NCBI GenBank assembly: GCA_963920635.1
Contig: OY987303.1
Span: forward strand, 57,498,278-57,562,277
From: Pseudeuparius sepicola
Lineage: Eukaryota > Arthropoda > Insecta > Coleoptera > Anthribidae
Direction: 5' to 3'
DNA length: 64,000 nucleotides
Shown: positions 31,910-43,332 of the stretch, one piece after another
Layout: each line of letters opens with the position of its first letter
Position numbering within the stretch: position 1 is the first letter of the stretch
Program-made: the position numbers and the translations under genes
Notes under the pieces: model-generated
The model's input: the letters and a program-made list of their open reading frames with translations, nothing else
Database searches by the model: none
Told to the model about the DNA's origin: nothing

Positions 31910-34440
31910 AAATCTGTAATTATACAAACATTTATTAAACAGTCCGCTAAGTTCAATTTTTGTTACTGCTTCAAGCCAATAGGGTACTTGACAATATTTT
32001 TTTTGCTCTAAAATTGTACTCAGTTTACAGTAGATGCACCTACATAACACGTAATAAATGAAACAACGGCTTGTAACCCTTATTTATTTATGATAATTTA
32101 AGACGAAGTTGCACAATTTTGTTCGGGCAGCTTCGTCGTTCAGAACGCCAAACGTGGCAACTCTGTGCCTCTCAGGAGAAACGGAATTGCAACGTTGCCG
32201 GTGCCCGTTTGCAATAATTCGCGGAACAAAAACAAATTGTACTTTTCTATTCTAATATCTCCAGCTTGCCTATGAATATCTGTTACTTATTGTATTGCAA
32301 TCATTGAACTAACGCAATTGCACACAAAAATTTTGACACAAAGATTTTTTTATTACGAATATATTCCCTATATTGACTCCTCTATAGCAAAATGTGTTTA
32401 TGCCGCACCCGCTGGAAACTATATCCTTCATCTTTGTCACGTGCCACTTTATTTAAAATATTTGTATAAGGAACATACCATAAATATTTAGGCTTCAATA
32501 ATGTGGAAATATCATTCCGTATTTCGCTAAATCAAAATATTAGTAGATAATATCTGTGTGATTTATTATACTTTGTAAAATTTATTTATTAGTATATATT
32601 GATTGTGTAGTTATCGTGTTGTTAGTTGTGTAGTGTAAGTTATCATGGACAAGGATTGCCTGAAAGGGCAATCCGTAATTTGCGAAATTGGATGCTTTGT
32701 TGGTAGCACAATTTTTTTCTCATAATCCGATGTTCGCGTCTGCCGAAATTCATGGGATAAAACTGCAAAGGTTTGTACCTATGTTGTAGTAATAGTAAAG
32801 TATTATGAGATATTAATAAACCGAGAACCTGGGGCTAGGGACCATCTTGAAGGCGCGTTTATAAAGGTTTACAAATACTGAGCCCGAATTCCGTACTTAG
32901 GCCCAACTTAGCCAAAAAAAATTGCGAAAAACCATTGAATATTTACGAAAAAACACTTCTGGACTAAATGTGGTTTCACGGGGCATCCTAAGTCTGTGAG
33001 TTTAAGGTTAGAATTTAGAAATTTCAACTTTCCTTGCAATTTTCACCTTAGAATAAGGTTATGTCTCAGACCACTTTAGTGGTATCGCCATGTTGCCAAA
33101 TTGCCTTTATAAAAAGTTTTATATATAAAACCGAGGCCAACGACAAAGACAGGCCATGGCGCTGACGCATAATCGCGTAGTCACGTGACCAACTTAGTCC
33201 TATATAATAAAAGGCATTTTTGGAGATAAGTAGAAAAAACAAATTTGGTAACAATTTGGCGAGTTTTATTTCATCTATTACATTACTGGTTTTGTGCATC
33301 CAGGCTCTATAATTGTTTTTTCAAAATGTTCAACCTGCCTCGGCTGTTTGGGGCTGAGAGTTAAACGGCACTGCACTCAAATATTTTGGCACATTCTCAA
33401 AAATTGTTGGGACAGCACCTTCCTTTAGCTTAGGTGATATTCTCTATAGGTATTTTCCTCCCACAACACATTTGTCCACTTTAATTGTTCCACTATCTTG
33501 AAATTGTGTTAGCCACACATACATTTAAGGGTTTTTAGAAGTTAAATCTCAGTTGGAATTTGACGAATCCATTTTTGGCGCAAATTTTCATCCCGAGGCA
33601 AAGCAAATGTTGTTATGGTGACATTTTCTTCTTGGCTTTTGTAATATGTATAAATATACCCAATATTTGGTATTTAGGTTATTTTTTACGAAATAAAAAT
33701 GAAAACTCACCTCAGTATACTGTAAATATTGACGATGTCCCACTTGATCGGCATCGTGAAAGGCCGAATAGGAACCGTATCAAGGCGTGGGTCGACAACG
33801 AAAATCCTCGAGTACGTTACAACACTGATTTATTTCGCACAAGGTGAATGGTGAATACAAATTACGCAAACCCGAACGTGGTCAACGGGAACGGCTTCCA
33901 GCCACCCGGACCGTCTGAACTCGCGGATCTCCCGTAAGCAGTTCACCCGTCTGTGTCTCAGGCTACACTGCCCATTCCGTGGGGAGAATTCCCCTTACAG
34001 CGCTCACGCGTCGGCGCGAGCGGCACCAATACTCCCACCCAGAGGCCATAATAACAACTGGGCGGTTCCCCTTCGCCAGGACACACGCGCACTAGAGACA
34101 AACTTGTTTGTAAAATATAAACTAAGACGTTTAAAAACACTTTAAACATTTAAAACTTATCAAAACCCAAGCTTCCGCTTTCAGTTATGTGACAAATGAC
34201 ATGTAACGTCGGACTAAGATGGTCACGCGATTTTTGTGCGTCATTACAGATTTTTTCGATTTCCAATGGACATCGAACGATATAAAGTGTTGTATATTCA
34301 AGGCTTTTCTAGCCCTCTTCGGGGCACCGATTTACTAGGTCCAACCCTGTCCTCCGCTGCGTAGAATACCTTCGAGTAAGGCCGCAAATCTACACACCCG
34401 GTTGAATAAAAAAAATCAGCGTTAGAGTGCTTTATAACAC
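31910..34440. other. No gene seen
   Basis: Mostly AT-rich with short frames. A 95-codon plus frame (33560-33847) ends in an Arg/Asp/Asn-rich stretch (RHRERPNRNRIKAWVDNENP) that I do not recognise; the start is not convincing. GGATTGCCTGAAAGGGCAATCC at about 32653-32674 is a small hairpin. 33900-34090 is GC-richer. Confidence 0.3.
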
Positions 34441-34720
34441 ATTCGTCTCGACCTTTTAACACGCCGTGTTCATTTGGCTACACAAAAACCACATTTAGCC
34501 AGCTGAAAAACGCCTTCGCCGGCTACAAAACTCCAATTTAATTGGCGGCCGGGCCATTTTTTAACGCCACCGAGCGACGGCGACTGCTGCAGAAAATTTA
34601 ACTAGCTATTCATTAGCTGGGGGGGGGGGCGGTCACAGTTAAACACGGGCCCGCGCGCTAGCTAATTAAGGCGGTCGTGCTTTATTTAGTTAAAGCTAGA
34701 TTAAAAACTACACCGAGCCG
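34440..34720. other. GC-rich island with homeodomain-type words
   Basis: Contains AATTTAATTGGCGGCCGGG, ACGCCACCGAGCGACGGCGA, a G run of about 12 at 34620 and GCTAGCTAATTAAGGCGG. TAATT cores are frequent. No frame resembles a protein family. Plausible regulatory element; that is inference from composition only. Confidence 0.3.
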
Positions 34721-36307
34721 GTCTCAGGTAGGCTAATTAAGAAACTGTCTATATTTAACAAATGAAATAAGTAGGTAACATACATTTACAACGAATGTTT
34801 CTGGTTATTGTCATACAAACGTCTCCAATTTTTTTCTCCACTACTAATGGGCTACAACAGCTGTTGTACAGAGTTATTCATTTATAATTCTAGACGCGAT
34901 TTAAAAATATATGGGAAAATATATTCGGAAATTTAAATATTCAGTTCTATATGCAAAAAGCAGAAAAAGTGTGTTACGAATATAAAATCGTCATTAAGAA
35001 AACGAGATTGTAGTAAAAATTAAGGGTAATTCGATGGTGTACTCGGATTTTGTATGCGGGAGTCGGTGAATAAAAGTTATCGCGAAAAAATCTTTTTTGC
35101 AAAATAAAAAAAATTAGCTACACAACTATTAGAGAACCTTCAAGTAGTATTCCTGAATATTTAGTTTCTTGAAATAACTTCTGGTTATAGCGGAAATAAA
35201 AGTGATTTTCTCTATTTTCCCGCATTGGGGACACAATTCCCTCCAATCTTTGTACTAACACTTTTTATCTAAAATCAGAAACAACGAAGCTAGATGGATT
35301 AGCTTAAATCGCCAAAGATTAGTTTTTTTTTTTTTCAAAATATCTAGTAAGCCATGACTTTCTTCAAAAATCCACAAGGCGCGTTAAATTGGGCCCACAA
35401 AACTGCAATTCTTTTCCCATTTAACCATCCTTCTATCTCTGCTAGTTTCCGAGATCCCCATACTGATCATAAAAAAAACTCACCCTGTATAGATATCCTG
35501 TAATAAATAGTTGTCAGTATATTATATTGTTTCCTTCCATCAATATTTAGAAAGCAAATGACAGTCACTCGTTGTCCACTTCATGGAATCAAGTCAATTA
35601 ATTTTTATTTAATTTTCAAGCGACTATAAGCGGCAAGCTCCATAATATATGCACTGATTAGAATGCTAGTAATCACCGCTACATGTATACTCTAATGCAA
35701 AGTTCTTGACTGATTATACATACCGCCCTCTACGAATGATAATCTGAAGTTCAATTTCTCTCTCATAGCAGATCAAAGTTTTCTCCTTCACCAACTTAAC
35801 GTCAAAGATATTGCTATCGTTGTTTTAGGACATGTCCTGACATGCTGCAGGCACAATGATGCCAGCCAGCCCGTTACCGGTTTCATCCTCTTTGGGAATC
35901 ATCAGGACGTATAGGCAAAATCCCGAGTGGATGGATTCAAAAGATAGAGCCAACAGAAGCAACTACTCCGAGGGCTAATACCCCTAACGGCATTGAACTA
36001 CACCATTGGTTCTCTCTCATAGTTTCGCTACTGGTCGCTGGATGCCCCCAAAGGCGCTACTTACAAGCCTATGCCGGAGAATACCAGATATCATTATAAT
36101 ATCTGTGCGGAGGTCACAATACGATCCTGACGATTCATTACAGAACCGCAAGGAGAGATTCCTGGATTTACTGGATTACTGGCGGTACCCAAGTCCATTT
36201 TATTAGATTGATATTATCAAAGATCTATCCAACCTAGATGTTCAGGGAATGTGTTTGACAAGGGAAATGAAAATGTAACCCAATTTTCGCCCACTTTAGT
36301 GATTTGA
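34720..36307. other. No gene seen
   Basis: AT-rich, with a T run near 35325 and an ACCCTGTATAGAT end-type word near 35484. 35800-36240 is more balanced in composition and has a 66-codon plus frame without recognisable similarity. It directly precedes the gypsy-derived tandem repeat, so it may be part of an old LTR element, but I could not show that. Confidence 0.3.
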
Positions 36308-37700
36308 TTACTTCGAATTTTGACAAAATTTAAACTTTTTACTGTTTTGTTATAATTTAATTTGTAAGAAAATTTCTAGAACTGTTAAACTGTTAAAACG
36401 TTGTAACGCTACTTCCAATATTTTTGCCTGGAATAATCACAAGTTTTTTAAAGGCAATGGCATTTACAATGTTGGTACATGAAGTTTTATTGAGACGATA
36501 CGTTTACAATTGGAAAGTGAATAATTATTATGGACTAAAAGAAGTTAATTTTTTCATTTTCATTTGTTTTACAATTAGAAAATGATAATATCGTCGAGGT
36601 ATACAAAACATTAATTTTGAAGGCCTCAGAGAACATTATTCATTACCCTTCGGAAGGTGCTGGGTGCATTTTTGAGACCAAATGGCATGCTTTTAAATTA
36701 TTGATAGTGACCTATGACTGTAGAAAATGCCGTTTTGGGCATATCTTCTGGTGACATTACTTCGAATTTTGACAAAATTTAAACTTTTTACTGTTTTGTT
36801 ATAATTTAATTTGTAAGAAAATTTCTAAAACTGTTAAACTATTAAAACATTGTAACGCTACTTCCAATATTTTTGCCTGGAATAATCACAAGTTTTTTTA
36901 AAGGCAATGGCATTTACAATCTTGTTACATGGAGTTTTATTGAGACGATACGTTTACAATTGGAAAGTGAATAATTATTATGGACTAAAAGAAGTTCATT
37001 TTTTCATTTTCATCTGTTTTACAATTAAAAAATGATAATATCGTCGAGGTATACAAGACATTAATTTTGAAGGCCTCAGAGAACATTATTCATTACTCTT
37101 CGAAAGGTGCTGGGTGCATTTTTGAGACCAAATGGCATGCTTTTAAATTGATAGTGACCTATGACTGTAGAAAATGCCGTTTTGGGCATATCTTCTGTTG
37201 ACATTACTTCGAATTTTGACAAAATTTAAACCTTTTACTGTTTTGTTATAATTTAATTTGTAAGAAAATTTCTAGAACTGTTAAACTGTTAAAACGTTGT
37301 AACGCTACTTCCAATATTTTTGCCTGGAATAATCACAAGTTTTTTAAAGGCAATGGCATTTACAATGTTGGTACATGAAGTTTTATTGAGACGATACGTT
37401 TACAATTGGAAAGTGAATAATTATTATGGACTAAAAGAAGTTAATTTTTTCATTTTCATTTGTTTTACAATTAGAAAATGATAATATCGTCGAGGTATAC
37501 AAGACATTAATTTTGAAGGCCTCGGAGAATATTATTCATTACTCTTCGGAAGGCGCTGGGTGCATTTTTGAGACCAAATGGCATGCAAGTGATAGTGACC
37601 TATGACTGCAGAAAATGCCGTTTTGGGTATATCTTCTGGTGACATTACTTCGAATTTTTACAAAATTTAAACTTTTTAATGTTTTGTAAGAAAATTTCTA
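36308..37700 (-). repeat. Tandem repeat (about 447 bp x 3.1) built from gypsy RT
   Basis: The word ATTACTTCGAATTT starts at 36308, 36756, 37203 and 37644, giving periods of 448, 447 and 441 bp. The fourth unit stops after about 55 bp. Units differ by scattered substitutions and small indels, so they are old enough to have drifted. On the minus strand each unit carries the Ty3/gypsy RT core: [13 protein letters not shown] and, after a short decayed stretch, VYLDDI with the catalytic YLDD (about 36580-36609 in unit 1). Stops interrupt each copy. The remainder of the unit is non-coding. Tandem amplification of an internal RT fragment is unusual; LTR elements are more often dispersed. Confidence 0.85.
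36580..36740 (-). pseudogene. Ty3/gypsy RT fragment (unit 1 of three)
   Basis: Minus-strand translation shows a KTAFST block, then [13 protein letters not shown] (RT block 4 type) and FVYLDDIII (catalytic block 5). Stop codons fall between the blocks. The other two units carry the same segment at about 37028-37190 and 37475-37625. Only about 50 residues of pol remain and the neighbouring RNase H and integrase are absent. Each block matches the gypsy order and spacing well. Confidence 0.8.
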
Positions 37701-37961
37701 GAAGAATTTTTGGCAATGTCCTCTTTTCACTTTGCAAAAAGGTGGCAACCCTAATTCATGCTAAACTCTCAGCCTATAATGTCTTTTGACCCCGACATCT
37801 AGCGGACGGAAGCGGTACTCCACGATGGAGCACCAAGCTATGGAGAGTTGTTTTGTACATTTTCGCACACGCCTCGAGTTGATTCAAAAGCTAGCGACAC
37901 CCCGCGTCGAGAATTATTTGTCAGTCGTCGATTGCCAATTGGTAAGGAATCTTGCACAATA

Positions 37962-38478
37962 CTATCTTCTGAAAGCAACTGGCGCGAAGGTAATCCAGCC
38001 TCGGCTCTGCAGGTACACCAAAGAAATTGGCCCCATTCCGGTCGGTATATACGGGTGTTGGCGGTATACCCAGTCGGTCGAATTTACCGTCGTAGGAGCG
38101 GCGAATTTACGGGGTTCGGTTGCTGGACCGTTGCCTAGTTTTCCGCTGCTGTTCGCCCATCCGGTAATAACATTTGGTTGTGGGTACGGTCCCGCAAGGG
38201 AACTTGGAAAATCTGCAGTTAACATAGGTTTACTTGCAGCTGCTGTTTGCATTTTCTTCGGTTAATTCTATTTGCTCCAGAAATGCGGCTCTCTTCGTCG
38301 CATCGAGAAGTACAATGTCTCCATTTTCCTCATCTCCTTGAGTTACTTCTTGAACCGGGATGAATTTCTTTGGTGGTCTTACCAATTTTGACTCCACTGC
38401 TTCTCCGGTTAGGTTTCTAGATAGTAGAGCGCCATTTTTGGCGTTCTTTATTGTCGCATTAAAAAATCCTGTTCATCA
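37962..38478 (-). pseudogene. Unassigned coding relic upstream of the gypsy repeat
   Basis: On the minus strand about 80 codons without a stop (38478-38233) read KNAKNGALLSRNLTGEAVES, then LVRPPKKFIPVQEV and GDEENGDIVLLDATKRAAFL, a composition typical of real protein. A second register (38252-37962) is open for 96 codons with a Pro/Gly/Ser-rich product. Just upstream in another register is CSIHFDEQDF, which hints at a Cys-His motif of THAP type; a T-run at about 38464 could have shifted the frame. No start, no catalytic motif. Also compatible with chance, since the plus strand is open for 159 codons. It lies beside, and on the same strand as, the gypsy-derived repeat. Confidence 0.3.
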
Positions 38479-38499
38479 AAATGAATAGAACACGCATAC

Positions 38500-39410
38500 A
38501 TAGAGTCCTTCCAGAGAATATTATTGTCGATGACACCTAGCAGGAGCAAAAATATCTCGTTTGTGGAAACGTTGAAGGTGAAGACTGTGAAGATGTCCAG
38601 ATTCCAGGTTGAAGTCGGAGATAATACGGAAATAGCAAGTCTTGTGTTAAATGTAATTTTATTACATGCTTTTTTTCTTTTTTTTTAACAAATTTAAACA
38701 AAACCCAACCTACACAAATATAAGTGAGGTTATATACATAGTAGTGTGACATTTCTCCTTGGTTATTCGCCTAAATTACTTTCGGGTTAACCATAAACAT
38801 TTAGGCAAGTTTTAATGATGACATCAATCTGTTAGTTATCGAAGGGCTAAAACCAAGGACCACCAGGAAGATAACCGCGGTTAGAACCAGACGATCGCCT
38901 AAAATTACATTACATTTAATTAATTAAATAAATAGTCAAAATAGGAAAAATTGAGAAATTGTGGGACAAAGGTCTATTTATTTGCTTTCTTGCCTCCTTT
39001 TTGGAAAATATGATTAACCCACACGGAGTCACTTCCCAGTTAATTTATCAAAAAAAGTTATTTCGAAAAGTTCATTGGAATTTACCCCTACATGCATATT
39101 TTCAAGCAAAAATTTCGACAGTGGTAAATTTGTTTTTCTAAAAACTAATAAATTTCTTTTCTTTTTCGGTGTGTCATAGATTGACTTAGAATTGCTTGTC
39201 TATCATACAAACGTGATATTTTTTAATTATGGACCCTTTTGGGTAATAATTGGTTAGTTTCAACAAGGGCACCTTGTTAAACAGAGATAGGCATTTTCCC
39301 CGAATTGTATAAAACAAACTATCATATCCCATTTTTCATAACTTTCAAATTTCATAGAAGGTATGTTATAAAGTTTATAAATTACACAATAATAGAATAG
39401 TATATTACAT
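38500..39410. other. No gene seen
   Basis: AT-rich after 38640; short frames only. A 42-bp stretch around TTACATTACATTTAATTAAT is low-complexity. No RNA gene or terminal repeats recognised. Confidence 0.3.
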
Positions 39411-39516
39411 AGCGAGAGTTGTAAACAGCTTATTACGTATGAGTGGAAAAGTTGCGCACGAGCCGCGCAGCGGCGAGTGCTGTAATTCCACGAGTATGTA
39501 ATAAGGTTACAACTCG
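39411..39516. repeat. Hairpin with CGCGCAGCGGCG tip
   Basis: CGAGAGTTGTAAACAGCTTA, TTACGTATGAGTGGAA on the left pairs with TTCCACGAGTATGTAATAAG, GTTACAACTCG on the right. The apex CGAGCCGCGCAGCGGCGAG is GC-rich and palindromic. Same style as the hairpins at 25878 and 26306. Confidence 0.65.
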
Positions 39517-39558
39517 AGTTTTGTATTATAATTTTTCTTCGACGAAAGAATAGTTATT

Positions 39559-39680
39559 TATGTACCAAGGCACTGAAGTTCAACTTTTTATGACTCATGT
39601 GGAGTTTAGTTGCTGAGGCCTCTGGCCGAGGCAAATAAACCACATGAGTCATAAAAAGAACTTCAGTGCCGAGGTACATA
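39559..39680. repeat. Hairpin with GAGGCCTCTGGCCGAGGC tip
   Basis: Arms of about 42 bp: TATGTACCAAGGCACTGAAG, TTTTTATGACTCATGTGG on the left; CCACATGAGTCATAAAAAG, CTTCAGTGCCGAGGTACATA on the right. The apex is GC-rich. It sits 42 bp from the preceding hairpin. Confidence 0.7.
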
Positions 39681-39740
39681 TTATATTTTTCTTGAAATCG
39701 GAAAAAAAAAAGTTTTATTAGGCAAGAAAATAATAATAAG

Positions 39741-39794
39741 GGATCACCCGTCCACGAACCGACTACGCGCGGCGTTGCTTGACCTTACCGATCG
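39741..39794 (-). ncRNA. 5S-rRNA-like segment (5S pseudogene or 5S-derived SINE)
   Basis: Read on the minus strand, AAGCAACGCCGCGC followed by GTAGTCGGTTCG and TGGACGGGTGATCC parallels the internal control region of 5S rRNA (A box AAGCAACG, intermediate element, C box TGGATGGGTGACC). About 55 bp is recognisable. The 5' and 3' thirds of a normal 120-nt 5S are not. Isolated 5S promoter regions are the hallmark of SINE3-type elements, but no tail or LINE-related 3' end was found. TAATAATAAG borders the C-box side. Confidence 0.55.
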
Positions 39795-39837
39795 CTCTAC
39801 CTAGGACAAGTATAGTGATGTACGGCACCTTCTGACA

Positions 39838-40180
39838 GAAAAACCAAACTGCTGCTTCTTGTACAGCCTACACAACAAATCTATTGATTTTCAAATTTAC
39901 TAAAATATGTATACTGAAGGATTGCGCTTCTATAGGAAACAATTTCGCAATGTGTACGAACAGTTAAATGAGCCTTTATCGGCCGGGTTTTGAATATTTG
40001 GTCACTTTTGACGGGCGATTTCTCCGCGTCTGACGTTTGATGTTTACATCTCGCCAAGGCCTAATTATTGAAAAAATCGTACAATAATTGGTTACATTAT
40101 TGTACGATTTCTGTGCTTTTAATGACGATTTTGGGACATTTTAATGCCGATTTCAAGAAAAAACTATTATAATAGATAAA
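39838..40180 (+). repeat. Dispersed repeat, inverted copy at 46450-46796
   Basis: About 340 bp matches 46796-46450 on the other strand. Words: ACCAAACTGCTGC, ACTGAAGGATTGCGCTTCTA, CAATTTCGCAATGTGTACG, GAATATTTGGTCACTTTTGA, CGGGCGATTTCTCCGCGTCT, GACGTTTGATGTTTACAT, CGCCAAGGCCTA, TGCCGATTTCA. Moderate divergence. The outer word TGCCGATTTCA also occurs at 3730. No frame or obvious TIR. Confidence 0.7.
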
Positions 40181-40310
40181 CTATACTTCTGATTATCTGA
40201 CAGGCAACAATTAGTATGTTGGTTAGTTGCTATGGTGACGCGGATGCCGCGCTAACAAGGCACCCGTGATAATTGCGTTTTAATTAAGAACAGATACGTA
40301 ATTTTTTTTA

Positions 40311-40366
40311 TTACATGTCAGTCATTACGTGTCAGTCATTACGTGTCAGTCATTACGTGTTAGTGT
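40311..40366. repeat. Four tandem copies of a 14-bp unit
   Basis: Unit TTACGTGTCAGTCA repeated about four times with one or two changes (first unit TTACATGTCAGTCA, last TTACGTGTTAGTG). ACGT is the only notable core. Confidence 0.8.
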
Positions 40367-40369
40367 TCG

Positions 40370-42315
40370 TAAGAATGCACTTACTTATAACCTAAACCGT
40401 CACTTAATAGGTATGTTACTAGCATAGGAGTAGAGAGAAATCTTTACACTGCCTAAACAGCTTAATTGAAAATTTGACAGGTAGCAGTAAACATTTTTCC
40501 AGGGTTGTTTCATTGTCTCACCGTCCAAAGCCTACTTGTTGAAAGGGCGCGCTTCCAATTTTATACATGAAATCATAAAAGTTATTAGTAATTGGTAACT
40601 GTTATATATTTTTGGAATGGTAATTTTTTGCTCTATTAAAAAATGCAAAAATATACAGGATGTTCCATTTAAAAAATAAATTTTTTCATAACTCTTAAAC
40701 CATTCACTTAAAAAAACATATAGTAGCAGCATTGGATTCTACGTAAAAAAGTACTTTAGGAATGTTTTTATAGAAAACTTTACAACCCGAAAAAAGTTAC
40801 GGCCACTTTTCAAAAACGCACATTTTCGAAAAACGCCCTGTAACTCAAGAACGGTGACAGATAACGATTTGCGGTTTTCGCCATTAAGTTTATCATAAAA
40901 AATGAGGCATCAGTTTTAGCACTTTTTGGTCGGAAAATAAGTCTCATTTCTGCACTTATGCCTCTGAAACTATAGAAAGTTTTATTGCAATTCATTTTAT
41001 CCCTGACAAAATCAGTTGACGAAAAAAAATTTCCGATTTATTTTCCGACCCAAAAGTGCATTTTTCCACACGCGTCACTTCTGCCAATCAATTTTTGGGC
41101 AAGGGAGGATATAAGTTTTCACCATTTCGAACGGCATAACCGACGGAGTCAGTAAACCAAGTCATATTTTGTGTGATCTTCCAAACCCACAATTCAACCT
41201 TTTTTCTAGACGCTACACTTATGCCTTTGGGTTTTAGAGGTCGGAATAGTATAAGAAATCATACGGTGAACATGGCATAAGTGCGAATTAGTACCTTTTT
41301 TTCTGTTTTGAAAAATCGAATTTTCCATATGTTTTCCGCGGGGGCCAAACTTAAAATTACTATTTTCCGACTCAGCATCGATTTACCTTTCAACCCTTTC
41401 CAAGGCATAAATGAGAAAATCAGTAAGGAAAATCTGTCACTGTCTGACGGTCTAAAAGTGGGACACCTAAATCTGTCACTATCTGACGGTCTAATTGTTT
41501 TTATCGTCTAAATGTATTGGAAATCATGAAAATTCCCACGGGAATCCTTGGACTATACCCGTATACCCTGAGCCACATTCCGGTGAACATAATTGTATCA
41601 ATACCCCCGAGACAACAACCGGAAACGCAAAACAACCCCTCCGCAAAAAACGCGAAAACTTCCTGTATCTTTTTATCCATTCTCGAACCTCCAGACGAAG
41701 CAGGATTTGGCTAATTCATAGAAAAGTCCTTCGGACTTTTAATTTTCCGGGGTTTGTCGGCCGGCTTTGTGACAAAGCCGGAGCTTTTTGCAGCTTTTCC
41801 CTTTTCGGCTCTTTTGTATCGAAGGGGCCGCAGCTGGACCGCATTAACGCTCCGCCCAAGGGCTTTGAGCTTTGATTTTCGACCTAACAGTATACGATAC
41901 TTTTCACTTTTCTCCTCTTGATTTACATCGTCCCTATCGCAGTATCCGATAAGGAACATCAGGCCACGATACACCGATAACGGTATGTCAGCTAGGAGAA
42001 CGAAAATTAAACTCTTCTGCGCACCTAGGTACGTCACTTCGACAAAAGCGCGGCCAACTTATAAAAACTAGTCCTGAAATTAGCCTCGCTGACATGTCAG
42101 TTATCAATTTCACGTCGAGTTAAATCTAAAAACAGAATGTAGGCACCTTGAAGCACCTTTATGTATATGTGGCTGCCTAGCTAACGAGTCAAATTTCCGT
42201 TTAAAAATAAAAGGCATCCGTAATTTTGTCGAATAAGCGTCACCGTTGACATCACAGCATCTGCGCGCGGACATACCGTTATCTGTGTATCGTGGTTAGA
42301 CCAAAGATATAGAGG
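40370..42315. other. No gene seen; MITE-like words and small hairpins
   Basis: ATATACAGGATGTTCCATTT at about 40652 begins an anonymous repeat-like stretch. 41420-41490 has the words ATCTGTCACTGTCTGACGGT and ATCTGTCACTATCTGACGGT about 47 bp apart. 41720-41790 carries two perfect small hairpins (annotated separately). Overlapping frames at 41495-42037 on both strands have no recognisable product. Confidence 0.3.
41723..41783. repeat. Two adjacent perfect short hairpins
   Basis: AAAAGTCCTTCGGACTTTT (8-bp stem, 3-nt loop, ending in a T run) is followed about 20 bp later by CCGGCTTTGTGACAAAGCCG plus a final G (10-bp stem, 1-nt centre). In a bacterium these would suggest terminators; in this insect-like DNA they are more likely part of a repeat. 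Confidence 0.5.
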
Positions 42316-42323
42316 GGGAGAAT

Positions 42324-43332
42324 CGGGGACTCTTTAAAGTAAGGGGACCCAGCATTATACTTCTCAAAGTGAGGCCTATTCTTTCCTCATTCTAATGGTC
42401 TCAGTGATGCCAAGTATGCCATTTTATTGGAGAATCTAAGAATATAACAGGTACCTACTTTGATTGTGGTTTCCATGATTTCTAAAAATTAGACTTGACA
42501 ATTTTGTGTATACACCTACAGAATTTGACAACTGTCAAATGAAAGAAATTTATTTTATAGTTGAAATCGATTTCCAGCAATTATTTCCACGAATTTAAGT
42601 AATAAGTATGGTAAGTCAGTAGTGCCGATTTTGCTTATTCAAGCATTTGTCGCTATTGCCCTATGTTACCAGGTTCCTCAATCCATTTGTAATATGTATA
42701 GTTGAACTTTCTTCCCTTGTTGAATGTATCTACCAAAAGAACTTTCACAGATTTCGGGATGGACTAATAAGATTAGGTCTAGTAGTTCTAATGATGGTAG
42801 TTTTTCTCGGTGTTCATTATAAAATTTTTGTGATTTTATATCTCTCCCAAGGTAGGTACCTCACAAACTTAAAATAAACTTGTAGTCGTAGATAAAAACT
42901 CTTTAAAAAAGACCTGACTGAAGCTACCTGCTTAGTAATTTAAAATTTTCGAAATACGATTTGTTTTGAACTACCTACGTAATGGGAATTGTAGGATTAC
43001 CAAAGGTGATACAGGAAAAATCTGGTTGCAATTATTGGGACTACTACTACAGGCGGCCGCATTACCTAATTGACACATCTGAGTATTTGGAAGTTAGAAA
43101 ACTTAAAAATTTTGAATTATGATGGGAAATATTTTGCCTCCTTTAGAATCTATGGCACTGGCATGTCACATAAAACCTGATGGCAGTTGGACACTGACAT
43201 ATAACATTACCTTGTATCAGCCCCCTTGTGTTCTCCTTGGTGTCAACAGAAAACAAACTTCCCCTCAAGGCTTCACTTTTCCTATGTGATAGAGTGTGAC
43301 ATGCTGGGTCCCCTTATTTTAAAGAGTCCCTC
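42324..43332. mobile_element. Non-autonomous TIR element with 8-bp duplication
   Basis: The ends read GGGGACTCTTTAAAGTAAGG followed by GGACCCAGCAT on the left and, inward from the right, AGGGACTCTTTAAAATAAGG followed by GGACCCAGCAT. GGGAGAAT flanks both sides exactly (42316-42323, 43333-43340). An 8-bp duplication is typical of hAT and of P elements. The 1009-bp interior contains no transposase; one 76-codon frame at 42647-42877 is hydrophobic and unlike transposases. Recent insertion. Confidence 0.8.

Noticed and set aside
37786..38265. A 159-codon plus-strand frame.
   Set aside because: It starts at TTG, has no family resemblance, and the opposite strand is open in two registers and aligned with the neighbouring retroelement relic.
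40311..40366. Short regular repeats that might suggest a CRISPR array.
   Set aside because: The 14-bp units are contiguous with no spacers, and the DNA is eukaryotic.
41723..41741. Hairpin followed by T run, like a bacterial terminator.
   Set aside because: No gene precedes it and nothing else in the window is prokaryotic.
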